From Chloroflexota bacterium (lineage in GTDB: Bacteria; Chloroflexota; UBA11872; VXOZ01): a stretch of 64,000 nucleotides of DNA. The notes under the pieces were generated by a model. The model had not been told where the DNA came from, searched no databases, and saw only the letters and a list, made by a program, of their open reading frames with translations. The stretch covers positions 110,567-174,566 of the forward strand of contig JAAXIC010000008.1 in the NCBI GenBank assembly GCA_012270555.1, given 5' to 3'. Below, in pieces: positions 17,745 to 27,255 of this stretch. Within the stretch, counting starts at the first letter, position 1. Each line of letters begins with the position of its first letter. Made by a program: the position numbers and the translations under genes.

Positions 17745-18770
17745 TCAAGCGCCAGCAAGCGGAATGCCGGCAGCGCCAAAGTGATCGAACCCCTCGTGGG
17801 AAAGCGGCACCACGTTTCCTCGTTCATCGCGCACGGTTACGGCTCCGCGCTGACCGGCTACAATTGTACCTATTACGGTGACCTGTTCCAGCGCCTTCTC
17901 CCGCAAATGATCCTGGGCCCGTTGCATCGTGTCCGGCGGCGCGACGAAGAGCAACTCGAAGTCTTCGCCGCCGCTCATGGCGTGCAACCGGTGTGAATCA
18001 CCAAATACCAACGGAAGATCCGGGTCGGTAGGAATACGCTCCAGTATGATTTCTGCCCTCACACCACTGGCTGTGCAGAGCTTTTGCAAATCTGCGGCCA
18101 AGCCGTCACTAATGTCCATGCCGCAACGCACGCCGGCTTCGAGAAGCGCCTGCCCTTCGCGTAACCGCGGGATAGGCCGACGCTGCGCCGCTATGTAGCG
18201 TGCCGCATAATCCTGATTCTCGTTCCCGCCTCCCTCTAGGAGTGCCAGACCCGCCGCCGCATTTCCCAAGACTCCCGTAACGGCAATCTGATCGCCAACA
18301 CGCGCCGTCGCGCGCCGAAGTACGCGCTCCCGGCTCTCCACCTCGCCTAACACCGTTATGCTCACGACAATCTGCTCGCTCGACGAGAGATCTCCGCCAA
18401 GGATCGGGGTTTGTGCCTCCTGCGCTAGTGGCGCCATCCCCTTGTAGAACGCCAAGACGTCCGCGGCCTCGATTCCGGCAGGCAGGCAGAGGGTAACGAA
18501 TGCTCCGCGCGGAACGCCTCCCATCGCGGCGATGTCACTAAGATTCGCCGCGAGCGCTTTCCAGCCAATGTCTTCCCAACTGAACGTGTTCAGCCGAAAG
18601 TCGACATCTTCCACGAGCGCGTCAGTGGTGGCGATCAACCACCCATCGCCCTGCCGCCACAATGCCGCATCGTCTTGGAAGCCCAGCGCCTCGTCCGGCG
18701 CAGTAAATGCTTCCTGCGCGATACGGCCTATGAGCCCAAACTCTCCAATATCCCCTACGGTTACGGTCAT
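17745..18770 (-). CDS. thiL: Thiamine-monophosphate kinase
   Basis: Phosphorylates thiamine phosphate to thiamine diphosphate, the last step of the pathway. About 341 residues with the PurM/AIR-synthase fold: DDAALW near 34, TTDALVEDVDF (metal and substrate loop), ILGGDLSSS and GMDISDGLAADLQKLC. ATG 18770 has GAGGAAG upstream and was preferred to an ATG nine codons earlier without a ribosome site. It is first in the thiL-tsaE-tsaB-rimI-tsaD transcription unit. Confidence 0.94.
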   Translation of the reverse strand: MTVTVGDIGEFGLIGRIAQEAFTAPDEALGFQDDAALWRQGDGWLIATTDALVEDVDFRLNTFSWEDIGWKALAANLSDIAAMGGVPRGAFVTLCLPAGIEAADVLAFYKGMAPLAQEAQTPILGGDLSSSEQIVVSITVLGEVESRERVLRRATARVGDQIAVTGVLGNAAAGLALLEGGGNENQDYAARYIAAQRRPIPRLREGQALLEAGVRCGMDISDGLAADLQKLCTASGVRAEIILERIPTDPDLPLVFGDSHRLHAMSGGEDFELLFVAPPDTMQRAQDHLREKALEQVTVIGTIVAGQRGAVTVRDERGNVVPLSHEGFDHFGAAGIPLAGA

Positions 18771-19209
18771 ACTTCCTCGCCATGCCTGCAATCGCATTCA
18801 GAATAGCAGGCGCGCACTGGCTGGGCAAATTGCATGACGCTACAAGCCTTGTGCCCAGCCATTGAAAGACACTTGAAGTCTGATTATCGGAAACCTAGCA
18901 GGCACGGGTCGCTGGGCAAGCCCTGTCTCCATCTCCCGCGTTGGCCCCGAGGTCCGTTGCCTTATGCTACCATGCCATCTGTTGTATCCTTGAGGCACTA
19001 TCCCAGCCGAGCCGGAGCAATGCTACCCTCTGCCCGCTTCGTGTCCTGTTGAGATCAAACACAACGCTAAGCGTCACGTGTGCTGCATTCTTTGATTCAT
19101 GTCAACATGCGGTTTGCGGCGCCGGAGATGCAACGCCTCTGCATAGAAGGTACGCTTGAACCCTCCGGCAATTATGTCAAAGATTTTGGTTTGAGGAGAA
19201 TTCACAGCG
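18771..19209. other. Intergenic region between divergent thiL and M42 peptidase genes
   Basis: A 439-base gap that must hold both divergent promoters. I see no convincing -35/-10 pair, RNA gene or repeat, and no credible small gene. The ribosome site GAGGAG for the peptidase is at its right end. Confidence 0.5.
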
Positions 19210-20301
19210 ATGGCAGAAACATCAAATGACCGCTTGCGAGATGATATAGCGAGTCTCGCGGCCTTACATGGCCCCTCCGGTCGAGAGCAAGCAATCATTG
19301 CTGCCTTGACTGAGCGTGTGCGCCCACTCACGCAATCGGTTCGCGTAGACCGCATGGGCAACCTGCACGCTGATTGCGGTGGGCCTCCTGATGCGCCCCT
19401 GGTGCTGCTGGACGCCCATGCCGACGAGATCGGCTGCCTCGTGCGGAGTATCGAGCCGGAGGGCTTTCTGCGCCTTTACAAAGTAGGCGGTATCCTGGAC
19501 AGCCTGCTCGTGGGCCGCAAGGTGTCCGTGAACGGCCTGCGCGGTGTTATTGGCGTGAAGGCCGGGCATTTGCAGTCGCCCGAGGAACAGCGCACAGTCC
19601 TGCCCGTAAAGGACCTCTACGTTGACCTTGGCCTTTCCTCAGACTATGAGGTGCGGCAAGCGGGCATCGCAGTTGGTGATCCGGTGACCTACGTCAGCGA
19701 AATCGAGGAACTGGCCAATCCAAACCGCCTCTGCGGCAAGGCGATTGACAACCGCGCCGGCTGTGCGGTGCTGCTGAATGCAGTTCAGGAACTGGTGGAG
19801 GATTCTCTGCCAGTCCGGCTTATCGCTCAATTCACGGTGCAGGAAGAGACGGGACTGCACGGCGCCGGTCCGGCCGCATTCAACTATGCGCCTCACCTCG
19901 CCATTGCGATTGACACGGTGCCTTGTGGTGACACGCCCGATGTGAAGTTCCATAGTGAACTGCCCATCGCTCTCGGTCGTGGTCCCGTGCTGCAAGCCGC
20001 CAGCGGCAGTTCATACGGTGGCATGATCACACCCGAAGCCGTGCTTGCTTTCGCTGTCCGCACCGCCGAGGAGATCGGCATCCCACATCAAGAAGCCATT
20101 CTGGAGGGCGGCAGCACCAACGCGACCGCAATTCACTACTCGCGCAGCGGCGTTCCGGCAATTGCCATCACCATTCCTCGTCGCTACTCGCACTCCCCAA
20201 TCGAGGTCGTCGACCTGAACGACGTCACGGCCACGCTGAAGCTTGTGGTGGCAATGACACGGAAGGCAGGGGAAGAGGGCTTTGCTTTCCTTTCGGCCTA
20301 G
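19210..20301 (+). CDS. M42-family metallopeptidase (deblocking aminopeptidase/endoglucanase type)
   Basis: A 363-residue cytoplasmic dinuclear metalloaminopeptidase of the M42 (FrvX/YsdC) family. Metal ligands are visible in DAHADEIG (His70, Asp72; the family usually has GHMDE), KAIDNRAG near 182, QEETGLHGA near 216, IDTVPCG and the final RYSHSPIE. It probably trims peptides from the N-terminus. The start is supported by GAGGAGAATTCACAGCG upstream. Confidence 0.92.
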   Translation: MAETSNDRLRDDIASLAALHGPSGREQAIIAALTERVRPLTQSVRVDRMGNLHADCGGPPDAPLVLLDAHADEIGCLVRSIEPEGFLRLYKVGGILDSLLVGRKVSVNGLRGVIGVKAGHLQSPEEQRTVLPVKDLYVDLGLSSDYEVRQAGIAVGDPVTYVSEIEELANPNRLCGKAIDNRAGCAVLLNAVQELVEDSLPVRLIAQFTVQEETGLHGAGPAAFNYAPHLAIAIDTVPCGDTPDVKFHSELPIALGRGPVLQAASGSSYGGMITPEAVLAFAVRTAEEIGIPHQEAILEGGSTNATAIHYSRSGVPAIAITIPRRYSHSPIEVVDLNDVTATLKLVVAMTRKAGEEGFAFLSA

Positions 20302-20328
20302 CCTCAAGAGAGAGGGCTGGTTGCAGAT

Positions 20329-21138
20329 CTAGTTCTGGCTATCGCTAGGGGCAAGCGTCCCGCGCCAAAAGTGGTTCACGGGACTGTGGCCGGCGCCAAC
20401 GGGGTAGGAATGCCGCAGAGCGCCGGTTAAGTATTTCTTCGCTTCGCTCACTGCGTCCGGCAGGGCCAACCCCCGAGCGAGGTAGGCGGCCATGGCAGAA
20501 GCCAGCGTACAGCCTGTACCGTGGTCGTTTTGGGTAATGACTCGTTCCTCTTCAAACGTATAGAAGTCCGCACCGTCGTAGAGGATGTCCCGCGCGGAAC
20601 CGGCGGCGTGTCCGCCTTTTATCAGCGCCGCGCGGCACCCAAAGCCAACAATTGCTTGGGCCGCCCGGCGCATTTCGCTCTCACCGCGCACCTGACTGCC
20701 GAGCAGCCGTTCAACCTCCGGCAGGTTGGGCGTAACGACGGTAGCCAGCGGAAAGAGGGTCTCTCGATAGGCCGTGACCGCCGTATCGTCAACGAGCGGG
20801 TCGCCGCTCTTCGCGGCCATAACCGGATCAACCACGAGGGACTGCGGAGGATCTGCCTTCAGCGAATTCGCAACCACAGTGATGATCTCAGCGTTGGCCA
20901 ACATCCCCGTTTTGATTGCCACTGCCCCAATGTCTGCGCGCACCGAGCGGATCTGCTCTGTTACCAAGGACGCAGGCAACGCCATCCAGTCTTGCACGCC
21001 AAGGGTATTCTGGGCCGTGACCGCGGTCACCACCGTGCTCCCGTAGACGCCAAGCGCACAGAACGTCTTTAGGTCGGCCTGCAAGCCGGCGCCGGCGCCG
21101 GAGTCGGAGCCGGCAATTGTCAGGACGCGTCCCGCCAC
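20329..21138 (-). CDS. thiD: Hydroxymethylpyrimidine/phosphomethylpyrimidine kinase
   Basis: Phosphorylates HMP and HMP-phosphate in thiamine synthesis. Ribokinase-like fold: VLTIAGSDSGAGAGLQADLK at the N-terminus, VDPVMAAKSGDPL, TPNLPEVE and the anion-hole motif NDHGTGCTLASA near the C-terminus. GTG 21138 was chosen over TTG 21162 because GGAGGA lies just upstream and the protein then begins at the fold. It overlaps the end of the CoA-binding gene by 19 bases. Together with thiL nearby, two thiamine genes are in this window. Confidence 0.94.
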   Translation of the reverse strand: MAGRVLTIAGSDSGAGAGLQADLKTFCALGVYGSTVVTAVTAQNTLGVQDWMALPASLVTEQIRSVRADIGAVAIKTGMLANAEIITVVANSLKADPPQSLVVDPVMAAKSGDPLVDDTAVTAYRETLFPLATVVTPNLPEVERLLGSQVRGESEMRRAAQAIVGFGCRAALIKGGHAAGSARDILYDGADFYTFEEERVITQNDHGTGCTLASAMAAYLARGLALPDAVSEAKKYLTGALRHSYPVGAGHSPVNHFWRGTLAPSDSQN

Positions 21139-21578
21139 TGCTTCCTCCGCACCATGGCGCAATCGTGCGCAACTACCGTCATCCCGTGTTCTTGAGCCGC
21201 GCCGATCGCAGTTTCAGACTCCGAACCCGGTTGCATCCACACATTCATGATGCCAAGTTCTCCACACGTCGCTACGATCTGCTCGGTTACGGGAGGGGGC
21301 ACAACTGTTACTACCACCTCGGGTCTTTCAGGGAGATCCGCTAGTGAGGGATACACCCTGTGTCCCGCCACGAAGCCGCCCTTTGGATTTACTCCCAGCA
21401 CGTGATACCCGGCTTCTCGCAAGGCCAGGAAGACACGGTGACCGTACTTTCGGGTATCTTGAGAGACTCCTACCACTGCCCATGAGCGCAGGTTGATGAG
21501 CCTCGCCACGCGTTCTTCATGATCCGTCGTTGACTGCACATTCATTTCGACCGCCTCAGCCCTGGGCTTGTTACCCAT
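21120..21578 (-). CDS. CoA-binding domain protein (YccU-like)
   Basis: A 152-residue stand-alone CoA-binding Rossmann domain: SWAVVGVSQDTRKYGHRVF, GYHVLGVNPKGG, and NVWMQPGSESE near 115. Such proteins bind CoA or acyl-CoA and are of unknown physiological role. It is translationally coupled to thiD. A nearby Met12 could also serve as start. Confidence 0.88.
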   Translation of the reverse strand: MGNKPRAEAVEMNVQSTTDHEERVARLINLRSWAVVGVSQDTRKYGHRVFLALREAGYHVLGVNPKGGFVAGHRVYPSLADLPERPEVVVTVVPPPVTEQIVATCGELGIMNVWMQPGSESETAIGAAQEHGMTVVAHDCAMVRRKQWRDAS

Positions 21579-21629
21579 GACCTAGCCAAGATGCAGTTAA
21601 GCAAGAAGTCGCTGAGCTTGCTTTCTAGC

Positions 21630-21941
21630 CTACCGCACGTCCTCGTGGAACTTCTCGATGCGAGACAACTGGCACGTCAGCCACACGTCCATGGGCAGGA
21701 TGGGTCGCGCGTACGCCGTAACTATCGTCTCACCGGAGTTCTCCAACCGGTCAAGCAGGTTTGTATATTCCGATTCGAGGTAGGAAATCGTAAGCGCTGC
21801 CTTGGGCAATGTGGAAAGCTTTGCCTGCAAGAGCACAATGTTGGATTCGACGACGTCGAAGGGCTCGTAAACGCGCCCAAAAGCAAATGAGGGATCGTTA
21901 ATCAGCCGCTGAGTGGTCCGCCGAAGCGGTGATCGTGACAC
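21630..21941 (-). CDS. Small hypothetical protein
   Basis: An uncharacterised protein of about 103 residues, without transmembrane segment or known motif. It is mainly helical in composition, with an internal segment DVVESNIVLLQAKLSTLPKA. GTG 21941 has GAGAAGGA upstream; TTG 21971 is an alternative. It lies divergently from dnaN. Codon use is like its neighbours and the frame has a ribosome site, which favours a real gene, but I do not recognise it. Confidence 0.5.
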   Translation of the reverse strand: MSRSPLRRTTQRLINDPSFAFGRVYEPFDVVESNIVLLQAKLSTLPKAALTISYLESEYTNLLDRLENSGETIVTAYARPILPMDVWLTCQLSRIEKFHEDVR

Positions 21942-22029
21942 TGCATCCTTCTCTCGTCGCACGCCAGCCAACGTGCCGGCCCGCCCTTAAGTCAGCACAC
22001 ACTGGCCGCATCGTACCGCCACCGCGCCG

Positions 22030-22056
22030 TTGACACGCGGTCTGCTCCAGTATACT
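22030..22056 (+). promoter_or_regulatory. dnaN promoter
   Basis: Perfect -35 TTGACA (22030-22035) and -10 TATACT (22051-22056). The 15-base spacer is short, which may make it weak or activator-dependent. Confidence 0.55.
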
Positions 22057-22069
22057 ATGGGTTTCAGAG

Positions 22070-22091
22070 GCCGCCAAAGTAGTTTGGCGGC
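22070..22091 (+). promoter_or_regulatory. Perfect inverted repeat in the dnaN leader
   Basis: GCCGCCAAA (22070-22078), loop GTAG, TTTGGCGGC (22083-22091). It begins about 14 bases after the -10 box, so it spans the start of the transcript and could be an operator or an RNA hairpin. No T-run follows it. Confidence 0.6.
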
Positions 22092-22142
22092 AATGTATTA
22101 TCTCCAGAGAGTCTTCTGGAGTGCGTTTGTGGAGCGCCTAAA

Positions 22143-23270
22143 GTGAATGTTTCCTGCCTACAAGAAAATCTCGCCAAGGGCCTTGCCATAGTCGGACGGG
22201 CCGTTGCTACGCGCAGTCCTTTGCCTGTGCTCAGCAATGTCCTGCTGGCTACCGATCAAGGGCGTTTGAAGCTCTCGGCAATGAATCAAGAGATTGGCAT
22301 CGTCCACTGGATCGGCTGCAAAGTCGAGAGCGAGGGTGAAGTCACCGTCCTTGCGCGGCTTCTCGGTGAGTTTATCGGCTCTCTCCCGAATGAACGGGTG
22401 GACCTGCAGTTGGACAAGGAAGAACTGACGCTTCACCTGACGTGCGGGCGGTACCAGGCGAACGTCAAGGGAATCGCGGCGGAGGAGTTTCCGCCAATCC
22501 CGCTGGGCGAGGGCGATCCGACGCTTGTGCTGGATGCGGCTCTGCTCAGGGAGAGCATCGAGCAGGTCGCCATGGCGGCAGCCAGTGACGATCCCCGTCA
22601 GTATCTCCAGGGCGTTGCCGTCATCATCGAGTCTGACAAGGTTGTGCTCGTGGCTTCTGACGGCTTCCGCATGGCGGTACGCACGCTGGCAGTGGAGAGC
22701 GGCGTCAGCGAGAAGACCGAGTTCATCGTGCCGGCGCGCAGTTTGACGGAACTCTCGCGCATCTTGACTGACAGCGAGCATCCGGTTGAGATTCGTCTCA
22801 CGCAGAATCGCAACCAGGTCATTTTCAGTACGGGTGACATACACTTGGTTTCGCGCCTCATCGAAGGCACGTTTCCAAACTACACGCAGATGATCCCCGC
22901 CGACCACCAGACGGAGATCCAGGTTTCCACGCTGGACCTCATGCAATCTGCGCGCATGGCCTCTTACTTTGCGCGCGATGGGGCCAATGTGATCAAGCTG
23001 GAAGTGACGCCTGACGACGAAAAGGGCAATCTTACCATCACCGCCACCGCTACTGAGCTCGGCGACAATCGCTCCGACCTCGAGGCTCAGGTGAAAGGCG
23101 AAGAAACGCTGATTGCCTTCAATGCCCGCTACTTGCTCGATTGCGTCGATGCCATCAATTCACCTGACGTTAGAATCGAGCTGACAGGTTCAACCAGTCC
23201 GGGGGTCATTCGCCCCACCGATGACACTGACTACGTCCACGTAATCATGCCGATGCATACGGTACGGTGA
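22143..23270 (+). CDS. dnaN: DNA polymerase III sliding clamp (beta subunit)
   Basis: The ring-shaped processivity clamp of DNA polymerase III, 375 residues in three similar domains. Recognisable segments are VLSNVLLATDQGRLKLSAMN, EEFPPIP, SDGFRMAVRTL, the third-domain start FPNYTQMIPADHQTEI, and the C-terminal protein-binding pocket end VHVIMPMHTVR. Start GTG has GGAG eight bases upstream. dnaA is not adjacent, and no DnaA-box cluster is seen. The amidase gene follows after three bases. Confidence 0.96.
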   Translation: MNVSCLQENLAKGLAIVGRAVATRSPLPVLSNVLLATDQGRLKLSAMNQEIGIVHWIGCKVESEGEVTVLARLLGEFIGSLPNERVDLQLDKEELTLHLTCGRYQANVKGIAAEEFPPIPLGEGDPTLVLDAALLRESIEQVAMAAASDDPRQYLQGVAVIIESDKVVLVASDGFRMAVRTLAVESGVSEKTEFIVPARSLTELSRILTDSEHPVEIRLTQNRNQVIFSTGDIHLVSRLIEGTFPNYTQMIPADHQTEIQVSTLDLMQSARMASYFARDGANVIKLEVTPDDEKGNLTITATATELGDNRSDLEAQVKGEETLIAFNARYLLDCVDAINSPDVRIELTGSTSPGVIRPTDDTDYVHVIMPMHTVR

Positions 23271-23273
23271 GGT

Positions 23274-24209
23274 ATGCGTACAGAGATTGACCAGAAACCC
23301 CTCGTTCAGGAAGACACATTGTCCGCGTCTGAGCGCGGCAATGTGATTCGGACTGCCGTTTGCCAGTACGCCCCGATTCTCGGTGATCTGCCCGCCAACG
23401 TGGAAAAAGGCGCGCGGGCCATTCAAGAGGCGGCGGAAAGTGGCGCCGACTTGATCGTGCTGCCGGAGATGGCGAATAGCGGCTACGTTGTTTTCTCCAG
23501 CGCGGAGGCGCGCGCGCTGGCCGAGCGCCCGGACGAGAGTCCGGCTGTCGCTCGCTGGCAGCAGCTCGCGCAGGAATTCGACATCCACGTCGTCGCCGGG
23601 TTCGGTGAAAAGGTCAGCGATACCGCGCTCTATAATTCGGCCCTCATTATTGGCCCTACCGGCATTCTCGGTACCTATCGCAAGACGCATCTCTTCTTTG
23701 AAGAGAAGCTCTACTACAGACCGGGCGATCTGGGATTTCCGGTCTTCGATCTGCCCTTTGGCAGAATTGGGATAGTGATCTGCTACGACTTGCGCTTTCC
23801 CGAGGCGAGCCGCATTCTTGCCCTCAAGGGCGCCGACGTGATTTGCGTTCCCACAAATTGGGTAAGCATGATGACACCGGACAGACTCTGGGATGCCCAA
23901 GGGTACTGTCAGGCGAATTACGTGGCTTTGGCGAATGCGACAATGAACCAAGTGTTCATGGCGTGCGCCGACCGTGTGGGCGAGGAGCGCGGCGTGCAGT
24001 TCCTGGGCTGCAGCCTCATCATCGACCCCGCCGGTACGCCTATCGCCGGGCCCGCCAGCACCGACAGCGAGGAGGTCCTGGTGGCCCAAATGAACCTCTC
24101 GACGGCCCGCAGAGCCAAGCACCGCAACGATCTCAATCACACGTGGCTCGACCGGCGGACAGATCTCTATAGCCCCATGCTGGGGCACGAGTCTGATTCA
24201 ATACGCTAA
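23274..24209 (+). CDS. Carbon-nitrogen hydrolase (nitrilase superfamily amidase)
   Basis: A 311-residue hydrolase with the Glu-Lys-Cys triad of the superfamily: Glu65 in LPEMANSG, Lys137 in YRKTHLF and Cys170 in ICYDLRFPE. It hydrolyses amide or carbamoyl bonds. The substrate is not readable; beta-ureidopropionase-, omega-amidase- and deaminated-glutathione-type activities are all possible. The gene starts three bases after dnaN, so it is probably cotranscribed with the clamp, which is an odd pairing. Confidence 0.9.
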   Translation: MRTEIDQKPLVQEDTLSASERGNVIRTAVCQYAPILGDLPANVEKGARAIQEAAESGADLIVLPEMANSGYVVFSSAEARALAERPDESPAVARWQQLAQEFDIHVVAGFGEKVSDTALYNSALIIGPTGILGTYRKTHLFFEEKLYYRPGDLGFPVFDLPFGRIGIVICYDLRFPEASRILALKGADVICVPTNWVSMMTPDRLWDAQGYCQANYVALANATMNQVFMACADRVGEERGVQFLGCSLIIDPAGTPIAGPASTDSEEVLVAQMNLSTARRAKHRNDLNHTWLDRRTDLYSPMLGHESDSIR

Positions 24210-24329
24210 TAGCGTGCCGCGCCCTACAGAAGTTGTCCCTACTCAAGGGCCGACTACTCCACTCGATCGCCGAGAGGAAGGTATACTCGTCTAAAAGCAA
24301 CCGCACATTGAGAATTGAGGCATAGACCC

Positions 24330-25229
24330 ATGACGCTCACAGCCGAAACCCTGCGCGGCGTTGTCGTCGCAATCGTTACACCGTTTCAAGACAACCAAGA
24401 CGTTGATTTAGATGGGGCAAAGCAACTCACACGGTTTCTCATCGATGCCGGTGTCCACGGTATTATGACAACCGGCGGCAATGGTGAGTTTCCGCACATG
24501 TTGCCGGATGAGAAGAAAGCCGTAACCGCCGCCATCGTCGAGGAAGCCAATGGTGCCATTCCCATCATTGCGGGCACCGCGGCCGCTGGCACACGGGAAG
24601 CGGTGCTCCTGGGCCACGATGCGCAAGCCGTCGGCGCGGATGGCCTCATCGTTACCGCGCCTTACTACTTCCAGCTTTCTGAAGACGCCCTTTTTGCGCA
24701 CTACGAGACCATTGCGACTGAGGTAGATCTGCCGCTGGTGCTCTACAACAATCCGCTCTACACCGGCAACGAAATCACGCCTGCCCTCATCGACCGTCTG
24801 GCTGCCGTTCCCAACGTGATCGGGCTGAAGCAAAGCAACGCCGACTTCGGCATTCTCATGGAGAATATCCGCATGAACGGCGACAAGGTAGCAGTGCTCA
24901 CCGGGATCGACAGCCAGTTCTATGCCGCCCTCGCCTCCGGCGCCACCGGCATCTTTTCGACTGCCGCCTGCGTGATTCCGCGCGAAATGGTGGCAATCTA
25001 TGACGCGGTGCAGTCCGGTGCATTTGAGGAAGCCCGGCAGCTTCAATTGAAACTGCAAGCCCTGAATCGGTACTTGGAGTACGATCCCGGCTATGTGGGT
25101 CCCTGCAAAGCGGCCCTGCGCATGTTAGGACTTCCCGCCGGGCCGGTCCGCGGCCCGTTGCCGGAGGTGACCCCTGATGAAGAAGCTGGGGTACGTGCTG
25201 GCCTCGCAGAGCTCGGGTTGCTTTCCTAA
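24330..25229 (+). CDS. Dihydrodipicolinate synthase-family aldolase/lyase
   Basis: A 299-residue class I aldolase of the DapA/NanA family. The motif TTGGNGEF, the catalytic Tyr in VLYNNPLYTG and the Schiff-base Lys in VIGLKQSNAD are present. ATG 24330 has GAGG upstream; the TTG five codons earlier is less likely. The catabolic neighbours (Gfo/Idh, sulfatase, phosphodiesterase) and lack of lysine genes suggest a sugar-acid or 2-keto-acid lyase rather than lysine synthesis. Its last four bases overlap the end of the convergent phosphodiesterase gene. Confidence 0.85.
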   Translation: MTLTAETLRGVVVAIVTPFQDNQDVDLDGAKQLTRFLIDAGVHGIMTTGGNGEFPHMLPDEKKAVTAAIVEEANGAIPIIAGTAAAGTREAVLLGHDAQAVGADGLIVTAPYYFQLSEDALFAHYETIATEVDLPLVLYNNPLYTGNEITPALIDRLAAVPNVIGLKQSNADFGILMENIRMNGDKVAVLTGIDSQFYAALASGATGIFSTAACVIPREMVAIYDAVQSGAFEEARQLQLKLQALNRYLEYDPGYVGPCKAALRMLGLPAGPVRGPLPEVTPDEEAGVRAGLAELGLLS

Positions 25230-27115
25230 CCCTCAAGCGCCTCCATGATCACGCGCCCCTCGGCGTCACGGGGTTGGGGCACACCCAAGAGATAAGCAAG
25301 CGTCGGCGCAATGTCCACGCTGCGCGCCTGACCCTGCAAGGCCAATCCGCTGTGGACGTGAGGGCCGTTGATGATGAAGGTGGTGTGCTGGCCGCCAATA
25401 CCCAGGCTCACCGCAGGCAAATGCCGGCCGTGGCAGGCGTCGAATTCGGGATGCACCGCCCAGACGACATCGCCCACAAGGTCGCCCCACAAGTTGAGCA
25501 TTTCGGCATTTTCGCGTGTGACTGCCAAGGCAAACGGCTGCTTGCCGGTATTGGGGTCTACGTAGGTGGTAAGCGCGTGGATGACTTGCTGCTGCACCTT
25601 TTCGAAGTCCTCCGGCTCGACGATCCCGCCAGGGTCGCGCCCCTTGAGGTTGATGAAGACGTGAATCGTCCCTACCGGAATCGCAACGCTCCTGCTCAGG
25701 TCGATCTCTCCCGTAGACGGATCAGTGACCAGTAAACCAACTTCCTTGAGCACGTCCGCCGCCTCAATGGGCGGCACAAAGTCCGGCGTACCGCCGTGAT
25801 CCGACGTCACCACGACCGCCGTTTCGCTGTCCTGCAACTCCAGCAGCCTACCGACCCAGCGGTCTACGGAGGCGATGATGCGGGTCATACCCTCCCGCGA
25901 ACGCGCAATGACATCCTCCGACGCGCCACTGCGTGGATCCGTCTGCGCCATGAAGAAATGATTGCCGTAGTCCAGGGAATGCACCTCGGTAAAGAGCACG
26001 TCCCAGTCTCGTGTCGCGCAGAGATGATGCGCCACGTCCGCGAGACAATCGTGGTGCACGTCTACTAACTCGAAGTACGTCTCGTCATCAACCAGACCCA
26101 ACGCATCCCGCGCCGGATTCTGCAAGAACGGTCCGACGTGGGTGTCAATCTCTGCTGCCACTTCCGCAGGGTACGTGTACTCTTCCGTCGCCCACACCTG
26201 CGGCATGAAGAGTTCAAAGGTATCGGCATCGTCCGTCAGCGTAATGAGCTTGAAGCGCACGTACCCCGTGAGCGTACGGTTGCCGATAGTGAATTCTTGG
26301 CGTGACCAGTCGCTCCAGTCGGCTAGGGCAAGGTCGGCTACCTGCTCACCGGCGTCACGGCTCACGCACACGCGCACCCTATCGTATCCGGCTGCTGACT
26401 GCGCGTAGACGAGACCGTAAAACGTATGTGGCACAGCCCCTTCCGTACCCCAAGCTGTCAAGTCTGAACGGCCACGAGCGAGGGGTTGAACCGTCAACTC
26501 AACTTCTAATGGAGGCTTGGCCGACTCTGGCACGTGCGACCACTGCTGCAGGTCCGCGGGTCGCAACTCTACCCGATCTACATCCTCGCCCGCTTGAATC
26601 GTGCTGGGGTCTACCGCTTCTGCGTCTATCGCGCCGCCGATGGGGCGCGGCTGCCAATCTCCCGAAACCCAGAGATGATAGCCTGCAATTTGATGGTGGT
26701 TCGCTACGCCGGGCCCGGTGCCTTCGACCTGAACGCCTTTTGTGATTGTCGGCGGCCACGACATCTCCCACTTCACCAGAATTGGCGTCTTGCCCGCACG
26801 TTCCAGCGTATTCCAGAAGTACTCGGCCTTGGACAACTGCGTATTGACTCCCCACACCGTCTCCGTCAGCGGCTGGCCCCGCACGCGAATGTTGAAATCC
26901 ATCACCTCGTGGGTGCCCGGCCAGGCACCAGTGGCAATGGATGTCCAGCCAGGGGGTGTCAGCGTAGGAAAGACTCCCAGCATAGGCCGCCACGCGCCTG
27001 TATCCATCAATTTTTTAAGATTTGGCGTTGCGCCCTGTGCAGCCATGTAGCGCACGATTTCCATGCTTGCGCCGTCGATGCCAATCACGATTGCCCGTTT
27101 AGCCAAAGCCGCCAT
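25226..27115 (-). CDS. Alkaline phosphatase superfamily phosphodiesterase/pyrophosphatase
   Basis: A 629-residue member of the type I phosphodiesterase/nucleotide pyrophosphatase branch. Metal and nucleophile regions are IGIDGAS (Asp), GVFPTLTPPGWTSIATGAWP (nucleophile Thr), VVVTSDHGG and GQHTTFIINGPHVHSG. An inserted domain (about 150-330) may give specificity. There is no signal peptide, so the enzyme is cytoplasmic or non-classically placed. The substrate is a phosphodiester or phosphonate I cannot define. It lies in a minus-strand group with a Gfo/Idh gene. Confidence 0.85.
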   Translation of the reverse strand: MAALAKRAIVIGIDGASMEIVRYMAAQGATPNLKKLMDTGAWRPMLGVFPTLTPPGWTSIATGAWPGTHEVMDFNIRVRGQPLTETVWGVNTQLSKAEYFWNTLERAGKTPILVKWEMSWPPTITKGVQVEGTGPGVANHHQIAGYHLWVSGDWQPRPIGGAIDAEAVDPSTIQAGEDVDRVELRPADLQQWSHVPESAKPPLEVELTVQPLARGRSDLTAWGTEGAVPHTFYGLVYAQSAAGYDRVRVCVSRDAGEQVADLALADWSDWSRQEFTIGNRTLTGYVRFKLITLTDDADTFELFMPQVWATEEYTYPAEVAAEIDTHVGPFLQNPARDALGLVDDETYFELVDVHHDCLADVAHHLCATRDWDVLFTEVHSLDYGNHFFMAQTDPRSGASEDVIARSREGMTRIIASVDRWVGRLLELQDSETAVVVTSDHGGTPDFVPPIEAADVLKEVGLLVTDPSTGEIDLSRSVAIPVGTIHVFINLKGRDPGGIVEPEDFEKVQQQVIHALTTYVDPNTGKQPFALAVTRENAEMLNLWGDLVGDVVWAVHPEFDACHGRHLPAVSLGIGGQHTTFIINGPHVHSGLALQGQARSVDIAPTLAYLLGVPQPRDAEGRVIMEALEG

Positions 27116-27255
27116 TGTAATCGCTTCTCCTCGAGGACAAGCCCTCTTAGCCTAACTGTTGTTTGGTAGACACTCCAGCGTATGCATCCACAGACTGAAC
27201 CATGACGGCACGGTCAAGCGGCCCGGCAACGAACGAAATAACGAAGTACGCCGTC

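Noticed and set aside
21942..22142. Replication origin next to dnaN
   Set aside because: No dnaA, no cluster of TTATNCACA boxes and no AT-rich unwinding region.
24330..25229. Lysine-biosynthesis dapA
   Set aside because: No dap or lys genes nearby and the surroundings are catabolic; only family membership is supported.
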